Source of the DNA: Phoronis australis
Taxonomy: Eukaryota; Phoronida; Phoronidae
NCBI GenBank assembly: GCA_002633005.1
Contig: NMRA01000228.1
Coordinates: forward strand, 170,194 to 234,193
Reading direction: 5' to 3'
DNA length: 64,000 bases
The position numbers and the translations under genes were made by a program. Shown here one piece after another: positions 30,701 through 42,800 of this stretch (within the stretch, counting starts at the first letter, position 1; the number at the start of each line of letters is the position of its first letter). A model generated the notes under the pieces. That model did not search any database. It was not told where the DNA came from and saw only the letters and a list, made by a program, of their open reading frames with translations.

Positions 30701-33700
30701 GGACATTGATTTTAAAACATTACACTTGTGACAAACAATCAGGTGCCATTTGCTTGGTAAAGTAACATCTATTGGGATATGAAGCAAAATAATCCTCAGA
30801 ATTTCAGCCTGCTGATAATAAAATATTCAAAACAACTAACAAGGTGCATCCATTAATGGTAATCAGTTGTGAGCTATGATCAAACTTGTGAAAATAGTAA
30901 CGTGGCTTGAATGATCACCAAAAACAGAATTCAGGTTTTGGATTTTATCAAAACTCCATACAGCGGCTAATCTAAAAGGAATGCACATACTATAGTGTTG
31001 CTGCATTTGCTCAATTTTGTGAAAAGTCTGCTTCTGCTTGATTAGAAATGCAGCATCTTGAATGTCATCAATAGATTTCTACAAGAACTACTGGCATTGG
31101 CAACCTGGGGTATAAACATCACCAACACTGGATCCAGGTTCTTTTGTGTGCATTATAGCATCACTTCACATGAGCATAAAACACTATGGTTCCATTGGAG
31201 ATTAGTATATCTTAAGGAAGTCAGTCAACAAAAGACTGAGGAAACATTTAACAATGGACTTCTTTGATGTCTGGATTTAGAAATGGCTGTGGCCTGGAGT
31301 TGACACTATCCCTGCATGTGTTCAAACCAACTAAATCCAGCTTCAAGGCTTAGGCCTACAATAGTTGTAACTGTTACATAATCATTACAGTCCACACCAA
31401 CTGTTAAAACTAGAGTAGTTTGTGGTTTTAGTGGCCTGTGGTCAGTGCTATGGCTTTTTGGTGCATAACAGTTAATGCCATGGTGCACCATTTGTTCCAA
31501 TGGAATTTGGCAGCAATGTCAATTACCCAGTTACAATGGTTATAACCTCTTGCTCTCACTGAGGGTCATGTAACAGTGCTACTGTTTAACTTGTGAGGTG
31601 TTCAGGCCAAGAGCTATATTTAAGTTATAACACTTTGGATTATGAACAAGGCATATGACAGATGTTTGTGATGTGGCCTGCTCACAACAGTAGCTGCGTC
31701 CTCATGTATTTAAAAATCCAAGAAATTCTGCAAAAATCTTTAGCTATTTCCACTAATCTGATAAGTCCTATGACAATTTGATCAATCCCATCAAGTTATG
31801 TTACCCCTGTTGGCAAGCCTTGAAAATGCAATTTTCAGACATACCCAGCATCTGTTAACAGATTGACTAGCCAAGGACAGATAACATCAATGTGACAATA
31901 AACCAACAAATAAGGCAGGGCAATAGGCAGTCTGAATTCAGATAACACACACCACTGAGTAAACAAACCCAGCTACTCAGGAATATTTTTCAGGATTTAT
32001 TTCTGGCAAAGTTTATGAAACTGAGAATCTGTCCTATGAATAAACAGATTTTCTTGGTGAAAATTTCTTATCTGAGATTATTTCTAGCAATTTTTGCATG
32101 GAAACAGCTCTGATTTAGAATATCTACAATTTTGTTCCAACTAAGTTAAAGTTTTATGTCTGTGGTCTGAATGAACAGTTATGTTTTTTGTTCTGTATGT
32201 GTAACTACCTCCTGCATGCTGCTTTTACACGAAGCAAATTTCACCGTTGGGTTTTATATTTGCTGCCGCGGCAACTCTTATTCCCTGAACAGGATCATTG
32301 TTCATTGTTTGCTTTAGATTTTCGAAGCATTTACATTGAAGAATCAATACTTTTGTTTATTTTACATTTCTATCATTGATTCATACTCCAATGTCAACAG
32401 TTGAGTTGCCTGTGAATTTTTCTTTCCTCCTCAAAACTGATACCTGGCTAGTGGCTGTGTATCTATTTGATTCGCTGGAGCTGGGTAATAAGTCTGCGCT
32501 GTGCAACATTCCAGGTTTCATGAGATAAGAAGTCTGATACGAATCAATTAATCTTTGTATTATTAATTAATGATTGTGATTTATCTTGGGGGGGGGTGAG
32601 GGGAAGGGGGTTGATGTATGGATTCACCATGACCGAGATTTTCTCTGTCACCGAGTTTACTCAAGCTAAGTTAGCCTTAAACCTGTGCTTTCTGTCAAAA
32701 AGTAAGTTTGGGCTTAGGCTGCCACCTACCATTACAAAATTGTTCTTACTTATCTTGTCCCTATGTAGAAGTGATCTACAATCCTGGAAAGAAGTGATAG
32801 TTTGTTGGTTTGTTGTTACTTCAAACCAAGCTCACTAATTTTCAGGTCACTGAACTAAAGTTTTTCACTGGTGAAAACCATTAGCATTTTAGCCAGACAG
32901 GCATGCATGTCATTTTTCACTGGTGAAAATATTAGCATTTTAGCCAGACAGGCATGCATGTCCTTTTTCACTGATGAAAACATTAGCATTTTAACCAGAA
33001 AGGGTGTTATTGTAAACCACCAGCTAAATACAATGACAATAGGTCAATAAAATACAAATTCTTCATATTTTAATACATTTTCGTTTTATCACTAAATTTG
33101 TACGCAAACTCTGATGGCAAAGTTGAACGCTAGTCGTGGTACGTTTAACTCTTGACAAGTGGTCTCATCCACTAATTAGTTTTATTTTGCTGTTTAACAA
33201 CCGTAAACAAAACATGCAGATTTTGTAAAGGTTTTCAGATGGAAAACTCTGTCCTTCCATGAGCAGCAATCTTGCTGGGCACCTCGTCATTGTTTAACCG
33301 TGTATCTACTGGAAAAGTTGTAACTGTTGTAACCTGTTTTATTTGATGTGAAGGCAACAGTAACTGAATTTTGATTGTTGTTCCTGCACATTCATTTTTT
33401 ATAGAGTTTTAAATATATGACCTGGGTCATTTTAAGAAAAAAGCAAAATAGGCACCGAATCATTATTTGTAGCCTTAAATTAATGTGCCATTTATATTTG
33501 TAGCCCGGGCTTAAAAATGTTTGCAATTTGCTGTATGTGTTTACAAATTATGTAATTAATGTGTTTGAGTTACTTTTGAATGGGGTTAGTGCATTTTTGA
33601 TTGCATTTGGTTTGATTTATAATTAATGATCCTTAGTCACATTGCGGTTTGGTAATTGTTCACAAAACCATGAAAAATCTATGTGCTGAAGGGATGGATG

Positions 33701-33807
33701 TTTCTGTGTTTGTACATTTAAGAATTTTTAATGCAGTTGTCACTGTATGTGTTGCTAGTTGGGTCATTACTTTAATTTTTTGTTTGTTTCAAGGTTTTTG
33801 GGCTATC
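30701..33807. other. Intergenic / probable 5' region of the WD40 gene
   Basis: No coding exon recognised. A G-rich run at 32587-32611 (nine G, then TGA, four G, AA, five G) could form a G-quadruplex. A tandem repeat lies at 32860-33001. The acceptor just upstream of the first coding exon (TTTGTTTCAAG, ending 33792) implies a noncoding exon further upstream in this stretch or beyond. Confidence 0.4.
32860..33001. repeat. About 53-bp tandem repeat, 2.7 copies
   Basis: Units of TTTTTCACTGGTGAAAA plus ATTAGCATTTTAGCCAGACA and GGCATGCATGTC. TTTTTCACTGGTGAAAA is itself a palindrome. Confidence 0.85.
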
Positions 33808-36800
33808 ATGGCACGACGTAGAATTGAGAAAGAACTGAGGGCAAATTTGAACATTCCTCCAGGTAAGTTAGATCTAGGCTCGGTGTCTTATCTTTGTAGG
33901 CCTACATGATATCATTTTGTACTTGAGAATAGAATAATAAACACATATCCTGAGTTTCTACAAATAGACTTGAAAAATGACAAAAATAATCTTGATTGCA
34001 ATTTCAAGTAAAAAAATAGACCCCTGTCCCTAGACTATTTTTCGTTAAAAGTGTGTGTCATTTTATGTCCAAATGCACCTTTATCAATATTCTTATTCGT
34101 CCAGCATGCTAATCGTATCCTATTTTGCTTCTTTTGACTCGCTATTTAAAGAACCTTGCTTTTTAATACAGCAAGTTAGTTTTCATAATTACACTACTAT
34201 TTGACCAAATGGAGTTTATGTGAAGATTCACTACTTGATTTGTTCTTGTTTGAAGTTTGTGATTTCAGCTTGACCTAATTAGTGCTGTGTGTGTCGTAAA
34301 TTAAAGGCCTACTTTCAATAGTCAAATTTCTTATGCAGGACCTTAGATAAATTACAAATTTGGCTGATTTTGGAACATCGTGTCTCAGATGCGGCTGATC
34401 ATATTCATATGACACTTTCAGACACTATATATAGGAATTGTTTTTAAAATGTTCCACTTTTGCTATGAGGAGCGAACAAAAATAAAACATTTCTGATTTC
34501 CATGAGAAAAGTCTTAATTTGTATAAAACGAAAATGAAATTATTTTTTGGAACTTACAGTAACACCGTTTTTTAGATCAGATTTTGAACATTGATATCAA
34601 ATAAAATGTCATATTTCCGATGCTGTTGTTTTGTTGTCATTGCTATCTTTTAATAATTTTTACTAACAAGACATGGTCACATGACCTAGTAAATGGGAAA
34701 TTGGTAAAAGTCGAAAACCATATTATACAGGCTTTCTACATTCAGGAAATCTATAGTTTTATTGGATTAAAATCTATACTTTTATTGGATTAAAATCTAT
34801 ACTTTTATTGGATTAAAATCTATACTTTTATTGGATTAAAATCTATACTTTTACTGGATTAAAATCTATTGGTTCTGAAATGTTTGGTTAAATACACCGA
34901 GTTGTCAATTGGGTCCTATATACTGACCTTAAGTTGCTTGTCATGATGGCTTAGTTTCCGCCACCAAGGCAGTGTGGCTGTCGGAATTCTGGGAAGTTCA
35001 TTGTTACCTATGTCATTGCTTTGGAAGAACAATTTATATTTCTGTGGAAAGTAAAACAGTTTATGGCTGCTTCAAGGATTATTACTTTAGTCTGAGAATT
35101 CAGCTCTTAAAAATGAAGACTGAAGGTGATGGTTTTTAGCCTTTCAATATGTCACTTTGATTTGTCAGCTCCCTGTGTTGAGAATTGCTACGACAGCACT
35201 TTTGTTGTAGATGCATTTACAAGGATAGAAGAAGTCAAGAAGATAGAATTTGAAAACAATCGTGATGGTATTTTCTGCCTCCAGTTTTCAATGGATGGTA
35301 AAATGTTGAGTGTGGGTCATGGCAATGGTGGTATTAAGGTAAGATTATATTGTTATTGGTCTTGAGTGCATCATGCAAAAGTATTCCTAGTTCATGTTTG
35401 ACCATGTGTAGGCCGTCAGAGTTGGGCGGCTTTGTGTATCTGTGTAATCTGTGTCATGGTGTCTAAACTAGGGCCCACAGGCCAGCTGTGGCTTGTAGCA
35501 AAGTTTCAATTGCCCTCCCACTATGACAAAGCTTACTCTTAAATTAAACTCATATTTTGGTTGAATAATATGGCAGATAAAACAGAAATTTTGGTGTCAA
35601 TGAAAAATTTTGTCGCTTCTGGAATTTCCATAAATTAGGTTGAAATCAAACTTTTCTCTGCTCTTTTGTTGGTGAATGCATATATGTGAGAGATAATCAG
35701 TCTGTGGTAAGGCAATGGATATCTTCGTTATCTAGAATCAAACATCCCGGAGTACTAATATTAGTTCGTTAAGACAAGATATTTTTAAAATCCTTGATGA
35801 TCACAGAATCCTTTTCAAAAGCATGAGGTGTTCATTGTCATGCACAGAGCAACAACTTCTGCCTTGCGCTAGTTATTGGGTTTGTGTGTGTAGACACTCC
35901 ACTTAAAGCCGGGGAACTTGCACTAGTGCAACTTGTTCTAGGGTAAGTCTATGTGGACATTACTTAAAAACGCATCATTAATCGATAGTGATACCAGTAA
36001 AGTAAGTCTGTGTGTGGATGGGACTTTAGTGTGACCAGTTTTAAATATCTGTGTCAGGTGTATGATGTGGAAACCATGAAGCCTATGTGTGAACCCAAGA
36101 AGTCCCGCTACGGTGCTTACCCTACATTAGCGCTCAAGTGGCATCCTAAAGAGAGAAACATCTTCTTCTCTGGTGACGCTGAAGGTCACTTGTTTACATG
36201 TGATGTCAGGGCTAAGGATTCTGTCAAGTCTGTGATAGGTATACTGGTGCTGTGAAACATTTTTGTGCTCAACACAATTTTATAAACTGAAGTTGGGTGT
36301 TTTGGTATAGATTTAAGGTAACTGTGAACCTTGTTTACCAGATTATACTTATGTGCAAACACCTTAAATTCTGTTAAATCTAACCCCTACAAATTTGATA
36401 TTTTCTGAAAGGTGAATAAATTTTCCAACAAAATGTTTTTTATGTTCGGAATATGTTCCGAAAATAATAGGTGCGTCACAACCTCCGTTTCCACAGATAC
36501 AAAGGAGACAGAGTATAGGCAATATAAGGTCATCTATTATGACTGATAAGGTACAGAAATATGAGTACAAATAACATAAAGATAAAATAATAATCTCTGG
36601 AAAGATGGGCAATAAAAAGCGCCAGCACTCAGATAAGAGGAACTACCCAAAGGAGAGGGTGGTAGAGGGTGGGAAAAAAATGAAGACAGATTAGACTCGA
36701 ACCTAAGTGCTGCTAAAGCGAAGAACTGATGGCAGGAAGTATAACTTTACTGAGAACAAAGGAGCCCTATGACATGTGACAATCATCAGCCTATGGGAGC

Positions 36801-39800
36801 CAGGAGCTGACCAAACTCATGGCAGTAACACAAACGAACCAATAGTGAGGCTGGAAATGGAATGTCCTAGTGCCTCTCGAGTGCAGGAGGACCCCATGCG
36901 AATCTACACAAGGGGTTAATGGACCAGTCCGAAAGATTGGGGTATAAGTGGGACGAGTCCATATTCTCACATAAATATATTTAACGAGCGAAATATCATT
37001 TATTTACTTGTCTTTGTTTTTTCACTAGATATGTGTTTTTAGTAAAAAAATCTTTTGACCTTGAACAGAGATTTTATAATTATTGTTCCCCCAATCATAT
37101 TGGTCTTTTGTCAACATGTTGATAGCAGCATTTTTGAGGTAACTATGTCTCATATTTTTGAAATAAGTCTAAACTAGAACCTATTTCAAAAATATGAGAC
37201 ACGGTTCCCTCGAAAATGTTGTTATCAACATGTTGACAAAAGACCAATACGATTGGAGGAAAAATATTTTTAAAATCTCTGTTCAAATTAAAAAAAAATT
37301 ACCAAAAATCATATCTTGTTGAAAAGAAAGACAAGTAAACAAGAACAATAAATTTTGTTTGGAAATTTATTCATCTTTGATCAGAAAATGTATACGTTGT
37401 AGGGGTTAGAACTAATGGAATTTGCGATGTTTGCACATAAGTACAACTTGGTAAATAAGGTTTACAGTTACCTTAAGTTCAGAAAGACTGTGATATTGTC
37501 AAGTACATCTTACAAGGTGATATTTCTCTTAGTACCTACTGCCTTTAGTTGCAAGCTTATTTCCTGAAAGCAAGTTGATATTTATCTTAGTACCTACTGT
37601 CTTAAGTTGCAAGATTTTTTCCAGAAAGCAAGGTGATATTTCTCTTAGTACCTACTGCCTTTAGTTGCAAGCTTATTTCCTGAAAGCAAGTTGATATTTA
37701 TCTTAGTACCTACTGTCTTAAGTTGCAAGATTTTTTCCAGAAAGCAAGGTGATATTTCTCTAAGTACCTACTCCTTTTAGTTGCAAGCTTATTTCCTGAA
37801 AGCAAGTTGATATTTCTCTAAGTACCTACTGCCTTTAGTTGCAAGCTTATTTCCTGAATGCAAGGTGATATTTCTCTTAGTACCTACTGCCTTTAGTTGC
37901 AAGCTTATTTCCTGAAAGCAAGGTGATATTTCTCTGAGTACCTACTGCCTTTAGTTGCAAGCTTATTTTCTGAAAGCATCTTGTGCATTTATGTTAGTAA
38001 GCTCTGAGACCAGAGAGCTTTGTCATGTGTCAGACTGTTGTCCAATAATGAAACTTTTTTTGCAGAAAAAGGCAATCAAATAAATTGCGTTGACTTCAGT
38101 GCGGATGGATTTTATTTTGGTACAGCTGGAAAAGATAAAACCATCAGGATATATGAGACCAGAACCAACAAGGTAAACAAAGGCGTAGATTTATTCAATA
38201 TTTTTAATTCTTTCATTGCCGTTCTTGGAATTGCATTTCTCACTGCCAGTTTAATTTTGAGGATATGTAGATCAAAAGATGCAATCTCTAAAAACACTCA
38301 AAAATTTGTTATTTGCTGGTGGATTGCTGTTAGACTTGCAGCATAAGATGTACATACATTGTTCTGTGATGTTTTGAACAATTATAACATAATGTTGACA
38401 TAGGTGTTCTCCAGATAGAGTGTTCAAGATTTCATTTAAAAAAATCTATCAACAGTCAGTGAAGGATTTTGGTTGAAATACCCCTCTGATCTGGTACATA
38501 CCTTGTCTCATGTGTGACATTTCAAATTCGGATTCCGAATCCGAATTAATTTTGAATTTAAGTGAATTAGAACTTCAACAATGGGCAGATCATATTCAAT
38601 CATATTTGACATNGATATTTCTCTAAGTACCTACTGCCTTTAGTTGCAAGATTTTTTCCTGAAAGCAAGGTGATATTTCTCTTAGTATCTACTGCCTTTA
38701 GTTGCAAGGTTATTTCCTGAAAGCAAGGTGATATTTCTCTAAGTACCTACTGCCTTTAGTTGCAAGCTTATTTTGTGAAAGCATCTTGTGCATTTATGTT
38801 AGTAAGCTCTGAGGCCGGAGAGCTTTGTCATGTGTCAGACTGTTGTCCAATAATGAAACTTTTTTTTGCAGAAAAAGGCAATCAAATAAATTGCGTTGAC
38901 TTCAGTGCGGATGGATTTTATTTTGGTACAGCTGGAAAAGATAAAACCATCAGGATATATGAGACCAGAACCAACAAGGTAAACAAAGGCATAGATTTAT
39001 TCAATATTTTTAATTCTTTCATTGCCATTTTTGGAATTGCATTTCTCACTGCCAGTTTAATTTTGAGGATATGTAGATCAAAAGATGCAATCTCTAAAAA
39101 CACTATAAAATTTGTTATTTGCTGGTGGATTGCTGTTAGACTTGCAGCATAAGATGTACATACATTGTTCTGTGATGTTTTGAACAATTATAACATAATG
39201 TTGACATAGGTGTTCTCCAGATAGAGTGTTCAAGATTTCATTTAAAAAAATCTATCAACAGTCAGTGAAGGATTTTGGTTGAAATACCCCTCTGATCTGG
39301 TACATACCTTGTCTCATGTGTGACATTTCAAATTCGGATCCCGAACCCGAATTAATTTTGAATTTAAGTGAATTAGAACTTCAACAATGGGCAGATCATA
39401 TTCAATCATATTTGACATGTTTGATCAACAGAAATTTCTTCAAAGACAGTCAAAAAACTTGTCTACCATCTGAGATCTGGAAAAATTGTTGTCCTGCAGT
39501 CTGATGATATTAAACTATAGTTATCTCCCATGAAATTTAGGATTAAAGAGTTAAAACTGCATTTCCTCCTTACGAGCTGTCCACAAAACTACAATCTAAA
39601 CTTAGGCCACTTGTCATAACAAAAGTGGTCTTGAAATTGTCGTTGCCATTGTAGCATTGCATGTCTGTTGCCACTAAGAACGTCTGGAACATTTCTACAT
39701 TAGAAAACGCTTCAGAATCTTACAGTTTTAGGCTGCTATGCAATTCTAATCCAATATGGGTCAACTGATGCTAACATGAAAATCCAGTTTGAATAATAAA

Positions 39801-42800
39801 TGAACTGAATTATCAATTGCTTCTTAGTTTCATGCTCAATTTTAATTAGTCATTAATTTTAGATATTAATGTAGTCCTTTTACATTCAAAATGCACATGC
39901 TGAGAAGCACAAAATGTTGGCATGTGTGATCAAGACATAGTGTGATTCCAATCAAGGGGCATTGCGTTGTGTACTTAGGCAAGAGCGTTTGCTTGTATGT
40001 TGCAATATCCTCAAAATTCTCCTGTATCTTGAGTGTGTGGACGCAAGTTTTACATGGCAAAATGTTTTTCCACGTATGTTACTTCTTTATAATTTTTTTA
40101 TTTCCTTGTTCTGTTTATGTCCATCTTACATGCTATACATTTCTTGTCCAGTCATCATGAAATAAGTCATTCTTAACATAGAACAATTCACTATATTACT
40201 TTGTCTCCAAACAAGTCTTGAACAGTGCGAGAGATTGTACCTTCTAATCGCCATCACTGTGACAAAACAAAGTCCATATACCAAATTAGCTGGTCAAAAG
40301 CATCATTTCATCGCTGCGCTTGACAATAGTGGCCGCTATCAGAACGGAAAACTATCACTGCTGCAATGCCCCTTGGTTGTCATCTCTCACAGATGCACTC
40401 ACTCATTACATAATTTGGCCTAGTGCTTGAAACAGTGTGAAATGACTGTATTGTGTGTACAAACTTGCATTTGATTATTCAGAACATAACACTAGTTACT
40501 AGATGCGTGTTATGCTGCAGTAGGTGCTACTACAGTGACCTCTAGTAGCAACATACAAATGTGATTATGCATCTTGTGTCTTTGTTGTTAATTCATGCTT
40601 ATCTTGTTTTGTGTCATCAGCTTTTCAAAGACTACCTGGGCACAACAGGCCTTGCTCTGGAAGAGGATGACGATGGTGTACTTAGGTCTCAGGTGCCAAA
40701 TTTATCTGATGATACAGTGGGTCCCCATCACCAGCGCATATATGCCCTGAAGTTCCACCCTGGCAGAGATGACATCTTCATAACTGCTGGTTGGGACGAT
40801 GGCTTAAAGGTATGCAAGATGATCATAAGACCAGTTAAATCTGTGCATGCGATGTGTATTGGATATTTCATTTGCTACCCTCTGACCTCACAAAATGACC
40901 CAATAAGATTGCGAACACCTGATAATGGATGGATTCAAAGTTAGTTGCAGCCAGGAACGAGTTGAAACAATGCAAATTGATCTATGTGAGGTTCCACTTC
41001 TCATCATGCTTAGGAACTTACTAACACTAAGTTATTCCACACATGATTAGGTTTACGGTGACTTAAAAGTGGAGACACATTGTATTTCCATTATATTTAC
41101 CTAAATCTTTTGGGATTTCATTTTTTCCTAATATGCATTGATGCACTGAATCTTACCATGATTTTTCAACGTATGTGTCCTCCACTCTTAAATACATTCA
41201 ATTTTACATACGTGTGCAGTAAATGCTGTAGTTAGAGCATCACTGTGTACACAACAACCGCGGTGAATTCTTTTTGTCAGTTTATCAACATCCTGTTATA
41301 GAATTTTGACGGTCTTTGTGCCAGTCATACTGACTTAAGTCTTCCTAGTCTAGTGGGACAGGCTTTGATTGATGGGTGAATGTGGTCACATAACAGTGTG
41401 CATGTCTAGTTTTATATATACAGAGCATTTGTCCCGTTCGGAAAGTATATTTACTTATTGAGTTAATGCTAATCTATACATTATAAAGCCCAACCAGAAC
41501 ATAAACAGGTCCTGTCACTCAATGCTGACCTATCTCTGTACAAGCAAACGATATCATAGAACTTGAGTTCCATGCAAATATTCGTGTTTATTGACTCATG
41601 CTGAATGAAAAATGACATTTTTAATGTTTCAAAGGGTGGAGTCCAGTGCGCTCGGTGACTGTTTGCTTACTGCAAGATTTATTGTGGGTTCCCGTGTTGC
41701 ATTTTGCCTGTCAGGCAAACTTTACACCTAGTCGTGCAGTGTTGGTCAATGATCACAACCTTGGTTCCTTCATTAAGGTCGAGTCAGTGAAGAGTTAACT
41801 GCATGTAAAACTAACATATAGAACTTAACTAACTAAAACCAATGAACTGAATATTTGATAAAATCTCATGTATTATGTAAGCAACAAGTTTCAACATTTC
41901 TGTTGCTAAGTTTTCATTTATAATTTAAATGGTCAGTATGTTCGGCAATATTCACTTAGTGGGGGTCCTAGATTTTGAGAACCAGTTTGATGACTGTTAT
42001 TCAGTGGAGAAAACTGGTTCTCAGAATGCAGTACCTCTGTAAGTGACTATTACTGTTTGGGTAAGTTATGCAGATGTACTGTTTCCCTGTAGTGATCACC
42101 TGCTTATCATGTCGTTCTTGCAGGTGTGGGATATCAGGGGGAATGATGTGAAGCGCACTATCCGAAGCAACAACTTGCCTCATGTCTGTGGTGATGCAAT
42201 TGATATCCTTGTAAGTTTGTACAGCAATATCAGAATTTAGTTAAGCTACTATACAGAAATGATATTTTGACAACTGTTGAAACTATTGAATATTAATTTA
42301 GACAGTGAAAAACTAAACAAAGATGGATATAATCCTCTGTCGGTAGTGAAGGCCGCGAGAAAGAACGACGGCTGTTTTGGCAGGCAAAAGTCACCCATTA
42401 TTGCCAGTGGTAGTGACATACAAACTATTATCGAGTTACACATAAAATCCTGAAGTTTGCTTACAATTGGAAAGTAAATAGATTTCCAATTTTCCAGCAG
42501 GATCTCCGGCGACTTTGTTAGGCGGCTGACTTCTAACAATGGGTGGCAGCCTATTTCTTAGAATACCAACCGCTGGCAAAATAACTTCAGAAAAAATTGT
42601 ATGCTGCCAAATGTATTAATGACTTTAAAGTATAATAAAGAATTCTCATTCAGCCCGAACGATTCACATATTAGACAGAAGCCTTACCGTGGACAGCACT
42701 GTTCAGCACTTAGCTCAGTGGTCCTTTAGTAGCTGAAATTCGTGTCACCAAGAGATTAAAAAATTTACTTCGTCATGCTTCTGACACTAGAATAATTTCT

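Noticed and set aside
36640-36990. Hammerhead-type ribozyme (CTGATGG, CGAAAG and GACGAGTCC words)
   Set aside because: The words are not in the order or spacing of a hammerhead core.
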